Made by a program: the position numbers and the translations under genes
Notes under the pieces: model-generated
The model's input: the letters and a program-made list of their open reading frames with translations, nothing else
What the model was told of the DNA's origin: nothing
The model's database searches: none
Assembly: GCF_954871325.1 (NCBI RefSeq)
Contig: NC_088777.1
Location: 24,963,366 to 25,027,365, forward strand
DNA length: 64,000 nt
Reading direction: 5' to 3'
DNA from: Gordionus sp. m RMFG-2023
Lineage: Eukaryota; Nematomorpha; Gordioida; Chordodea; Parachordodidae
Shown here: one piece after another, positions 51,601 through 57,600 of the stretch
Numbering within the stretch: position 1 is the first letter of the stretch
How the letters are laid out: every line of letters starts with the position of its first letter

Positions 51601-54600
51601 CGGTCAAGAATATATCTAAAAGTTATATAAAGACTAGGGGTGTACCGATACCACTTTTTGGAGGCCGATCCGATCCAATATTCCCGATATTAAATTGATA
51701 TCGGCCGATTACCGATCCAATATCATATCTAATTTTCAGAGTTGTTAAAGGATCTAGATATAAAAATGTGCTATCTGTATCTAGATAGATTTTTGATTAA
51801 AATATCTGTATCTAGATATTATTTTAGACGATGTATCTGTATCTAGATCCATTTAAAAAGTATCTTTTAACAACTCTGCTAATTTTGTATTCTATAAAGA
51901 TATCGATGGTTTTAATTTTTATACTTTTTATGTATAACATCTATAATTTAACTATACCATAACTTATGTCATTTAAATATATTATAATGATCAGTTATAG
52001 TTTATATTAAATTCAGTTGCAATTCTAAAAGTATAACTTTTAAAATATTTTTATTGTTAAATCACTTTTATATAATATAAGTAATAACATTAATCTATAT
52101 ACATATACATAATAAGTAAAAAACAAATATATTATGAAATATGAATAATAATATAAAATAATATTTAACATTATATCAAAGATTTTGTTTTAAGAAATAC
52201 AAAAATTTCCAATTTATCAGAAATCAGCCTGCGGCGATGGTAATTGTCAAAATCACCAGTTTCACTATAAACAGATTCTGTACATATTATCGCACACTTT
52301 TATAAAGAGAATGCGCAAAAAAATAACAATATGACAGAATGTTTATTAATTAATTATTATTATTAAAAAAATATACTTAAAAATGGATTTCGATTTTATT
52401 TATAAAAATAAATGATTTTAGATATAACTTTTTTTTAAAATTTTATAACATTTTATTTTTGTTAAAGACGCCATTTTATATCTGATCGGCAAATTTTATA
52501 ATATTGGCCGATAACCGATATTTTAAAATGGGTGAAATATCGGCCCGACCCGATCCGATAAAAAATATCGGTGCATCCCTATTAAATAAGAACGATTATT
52601 TTGTAATAATCATTAATTGACGCAATGCGAATATTAAAAAGATGTGGGCTTCCGAATCCCAATATCATATAACTTTAATTTTGCCTCAACTCGAACCAAT
52701 CGACATGAGTTTCAACTCGACCTCCTCAGATTTTTCTAATTTTTACTAGAGTTTTCATATATTATATAACTAAGAAAAAAATAAAATTTTAGCCTCCGCT
52801 CCGAACAGCTGCTGAAATCCTCTAAAGGTCGAAAAAATGAGGTAATAAGGGCAAAATGCACTCCCTTTAATTTTAGATATTTTGGGTAATTGCTAGAAAT
52901 CATTTAAATTTTATATCTTATTGGTAAAATTTTAAATACTGTTAAAAATAATTTAAATAAATCAAATCGGCATTTTTTTTTCACAAAATTTTAGCATTTA
53001 ATGCTATAGATTTATTAATAATATGCAAAATCTCAATTTGATCTTAGCACAGGTTTAGGAGATGGCATTTTAATCATTAGTCAATTAATTCTTAATAGAT
53101 ATTTGATAAATCAATAATTGTAATATATTTAGGTCTACCGTTTTTAATATTTTATTCTTTTTTTTATTTAAAATTGGGAAAAGAGTGAGGGGGGGGGGGT
53201 GCTATTGCTAATTTATGTAATATATTTACTTTATTCCTAAAATTCGCAACTTTTCGTTTTTATTTATATAAAGAAAAGGATTAACAATCCGTTCAATTTG
53301 GATAAACAAAATATACGTTTTGAAGGCTTAAGAAATGTACCTTCTTGGATGATTAACCAGAATAAATCATTAAAGATAAAATTTGCAATACCTGTCGTAC
53401 AAAATTAGATACATCTACCAGTTAGAGGTGAGCGCGGGCCTAATTTTTTATTACGGTGGTAATAAAAAAATTCACGCCCATTCACGCTTACGACTTTTGA
53501 CCCGACCTGCCCGCTCACGAAAGGCAATATTTTGATTAACGCCCGTCACGTCCCAAAATTCACGGTGTTTTTGATTTCTATAAAAACTTAAAACTTTTGA
53601 AATTCGGATCTAGAATAAAAAAAATCTTGTTCTATTTTTTTAAGGTTTTAATTATTATTGTATCACGTTCAGAAGGTTAACAAAATTTTACTAATTTTTG
53701 TTTCCATAGATAAACTTCATTTATTGTGGGACGAGAATCTGCGCTCAGATTATCCGAGCATTCTTTAAATATTGATAAAAATTTATCTAACTCGCCGATG
53801 ATGTTGATATCAGTGGATAATCTATTTACTTGCTTGCTAAACAAGTACGCATGTATTTCAGAATATGATTTTAAGAAACTCTGTAATGATATATACAGAG
53901 TTTCATCTCGTTATTACATCTTGTTTGGGTGTTGCTTAGCTTGCTATTAGCTGTAGATTGTTTGGAATATTGTAATATTTTTTTACACCATTTATTTTTA
54001 AGGCTATTTCAAAAATATAATGCATAATATTATTTAGTATATGGCATATACATGCTAGCGTTTCTTCATCTTAACACTTATAAGATTTGCTCCGTTATCA
54101 GTCACACAACTATATATAAATAATTTTCTACTTTTCTGTATTCTTCTAAAATTGAATTGACTTACTTTTAATATTGTCGCCTGTTTTCATTTCCCTTATC
54201 GCCAAAATAAATGTTTTTAATTCAAAATCCTTAATGATAATATGTCCTGTAATGATTAAAAAACTTTAATTTTTATAGTCATCCATCCAAAAATCGGTGG
54301 TTATGGACAAGTAATTATTATTGATCATTTAATCATAATTTCATCGATATTTTTGGAACTATAGTATTCATGAGAGTTTTCCGACTCACAAGTATATCTT
54401 TTATATTTTGTTGTCCAACACCAACATTTATTTTGGCCTAACTTGTAAAATTTGTAAAGATCTCTGACTTTTCTGTAAAAAGTTTAAGCAAAATTTAGCA
54501 AAAAGTCTCGCGATAAAACTATGCATAAAAATAAAATAGAACTAGTGGCATGATTACCGGATGTTGTTTACAAAATGCGGAAGATTTTTTGTTTTCAAAA

Positions 54601-57600
54601 ATTCTTTTTAAAAAGGAACTAAATTAAATTAGAAAATATATATTATAATTATAAAATTGCAAATTTATAAAGAAACAATTTTAAAAATTAAAATTTCCGT
54701 GATTCATGGGAAATTTATGTTCACGCCCGGGAAAAATTTTGGGAAGGCCCGTCACGCCTAATTATTTAAAATTTATTCACACTCACGCCATGACCCACTG
54801 TGACACGATGGGTCACGCGTTATTTCACGGCCCACGCCCACCTCTACTACTAGTATCACATTTCCTTCATCCAAAGCTGCCCTTCAACATCTAAATTATT
54901 CATTATCCATCAATTAAAAAGAAATGCTAAGGGGAAAAGATATTCTATTTTCAAAAAATTGAAAATCCAGAAAATAATTAGGATAGTAGATGTTTTGAAA
55001 TATTAAAAATGAATGTAAAATCATTAAGCAATTGAAAAATAAATTTGTCACATTCTCGAAATGAAAAAATTTAATGACGGTTTCACTAAATTCTTGGACC
55101 CCAAAATAAGAGGAATTTTCTACAACTGAATTCATGGCAAGAATAGCAAAGAAATGGGTTAGGGAAAAGGGTGTTTTATCAAATCCAAATATTATAACTC
55201 CCGGGATTATTTCTAGAGATTATATATATATTATTGGAAAATTTTACAATTCCGATTAAAATAGTCGTATAATACTTGATAAAAACTTATAAAAGTTTGA
55301 AGGAGATAGTGCTAACTAAAGAAAGGACTCATTTTATGCATTCTGAAGGAATTATTTCTTTTAAAGAAACTTATATCGATATAAAATGAACTTTAATAAG
55401 TTTGCAGATTTCCAAATTTTAATATTTTAAACTAAAATTTTGGTTTTTTAAAATCAAAATTTATGAAAAATGTTTTTTTTTCTGACTTAATACGAGAATC
55501 TTAAAAAAGTCATAATCTAAGCCATCATGATGTTGATTTTCTAATCAAAACGGAATGACATTTCTTCGCAATAGCCCATGGCAAAGCATTACCAAAAGGG
55601 TAGCAACAAGAGGTAGCCTTCGGCTTCAGCATCCACCGCGTTTTCAGGTGATAAAATTATTAAATTATATATTTCTATGAGATTTATTAAAATCTAGCAA
55701 TCATTATTTTAATTACATATTTGTATATAGATGTGATATCAGCTCAATAAATATTTTAGGTCAGTTTCTGTATCGAGATACATTTGTGATGCATCTGTTT
55801 TTGATGTATTTAGTAATTTTAAATATGGCTAACTCAGTATTTTATCCCAAAAATATTATGCAAACCTAAAGATTTTGCTCATAGATGGCAAATAAAGTTT
55901 TGACATCTATTCGCGAAATCTCGAAGCTTAGGTAATATTTTTCTGACGAAAAATTAACCATTTTTAAAAATCTGCTCAAATGGGTATATTTTGCATCACT
56001 AGATGTATCTATTATTTAAATCCATTTTTGGACGATGTAATTGGAAACATTTTCAAAGTATTTTTTTTATCAACTCTGCTAATCAGCGGACAGGATAGCA
56101 TAAAAATTGTATTCCTATTAGGGATCTGTAAAACACGACCCGGCCCCAATTTTTTATAAAATTTCGGTTCGGACTGTGTCAATTTTTTTTAAAGAGTTTC
56201 GGCCCTGTGTAAATTTTTAAATATGATATCATTACATTAAATTGATATATTTTTAAATTCTTGCTGGTAAATAAAAACGCAAAATAATCGGATTTAGGTT
56301 TTAATGCTATTATTCAAGTATATTGCTCACTTTTTAAAAAATAAATTACTATATTTGAAATAATATAGGATTTAAGCCAACTACTTATATTTAAAGTGTA
56401 ATAAATGTTGGTCCACTCTAGGAATTTATACAAATATTTGGAAGTATAACTGTATCTGTAAAAAAAAATTTGAAAGTAAAAAAAGATAAATTTTTATTTT
56501 ATAGCCATTTCCGGTTTTTGGTCAGAGCTATTTAACAGGCTTTAAATTATGTTTTTAGTTTAATTATTCTTTGAGATATTTAAAATTTAATTCGCATATA
56601 GATTTTCGTACTTTTATGCCTAGAGAAAATTAAATCAAATAAAATTTTTAAAATTATATTTTTTCTTTAATAAAATTGAAATAATAAATTTATTTGTATT
56701 TTGTAGTTATGAGGTGAAAATTCAATTCATCAAAAAAATTAACCAACCCCCCCCCCCCTTATTTCCAAAAAAAGGAACTTTATCAGATCTTAAATAACTA
56801 TTCCTTTAAATATTAACCATAAAATATTTTATAGCTTTTGACTTATATTATAATTATTAATTAATATCAAATATAAAGAATATTTGTAGAATAATGATTG
56901 ATGCTATATCTCTTAAACTTGAGCTCGGCCTAACTTGAATGTTTGCACATTTATTAGTTAATCCTATATCTAGATTAAAAAATTTGTGACAAAAAAAGTC
57001 GATTTAATTTTATGATCATGGTTTTCTATTTCTTTTGAGATTTAATTTTTTTAAACAATTTTAACTTTAAAAGCCGACCATTAGTCTATATAAAGAAATT
57101 TAAATGGCGCTTCTAGCTTATTTATTTATGTCCAAAGATATCTAAAATTAAAGGGAGTGTATTTTGCCCAAAATGCCCCATTATGACATTTAGAGGCCCA
57201 TATCTCAGTCGCTGTTTGGAGTTGGAGATTAAAATTTTATCTTTATCATTATACAAACTCTTGTAAAAATTTTAGAAAAATCTAAAGGGGTCGGGTTAAA
57301 AATCATGTTTTTTTGTTGATTTGTCATGAAATTCATCATATATCTTGAACTTAATTGTTCTACAATATTATCAGCTATTGTCATGGTTTTTTAATAAATT
57401 AATAAAATTATTTTGAAAAATATTGTATAAAATAGTTGTTATAATATATTTATACATTCCTGCAGAAAAAAAATCGCATATCATTTTGAATCTAATAATG
57501 TATCTGCTTCAGATGAATATCTGGTCAGGCCATTCTGATATTTCTACAAGTCCATGAGCACTCAAAATAACCTATTCAAAATAAAATATAACCTTTTTGA

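Noticed and set aside
54706-54894. 62-codon frame rich in Pro and His
   Set aside because: It covers the CACGCC subterminal repeats and the right end of the hAT element.
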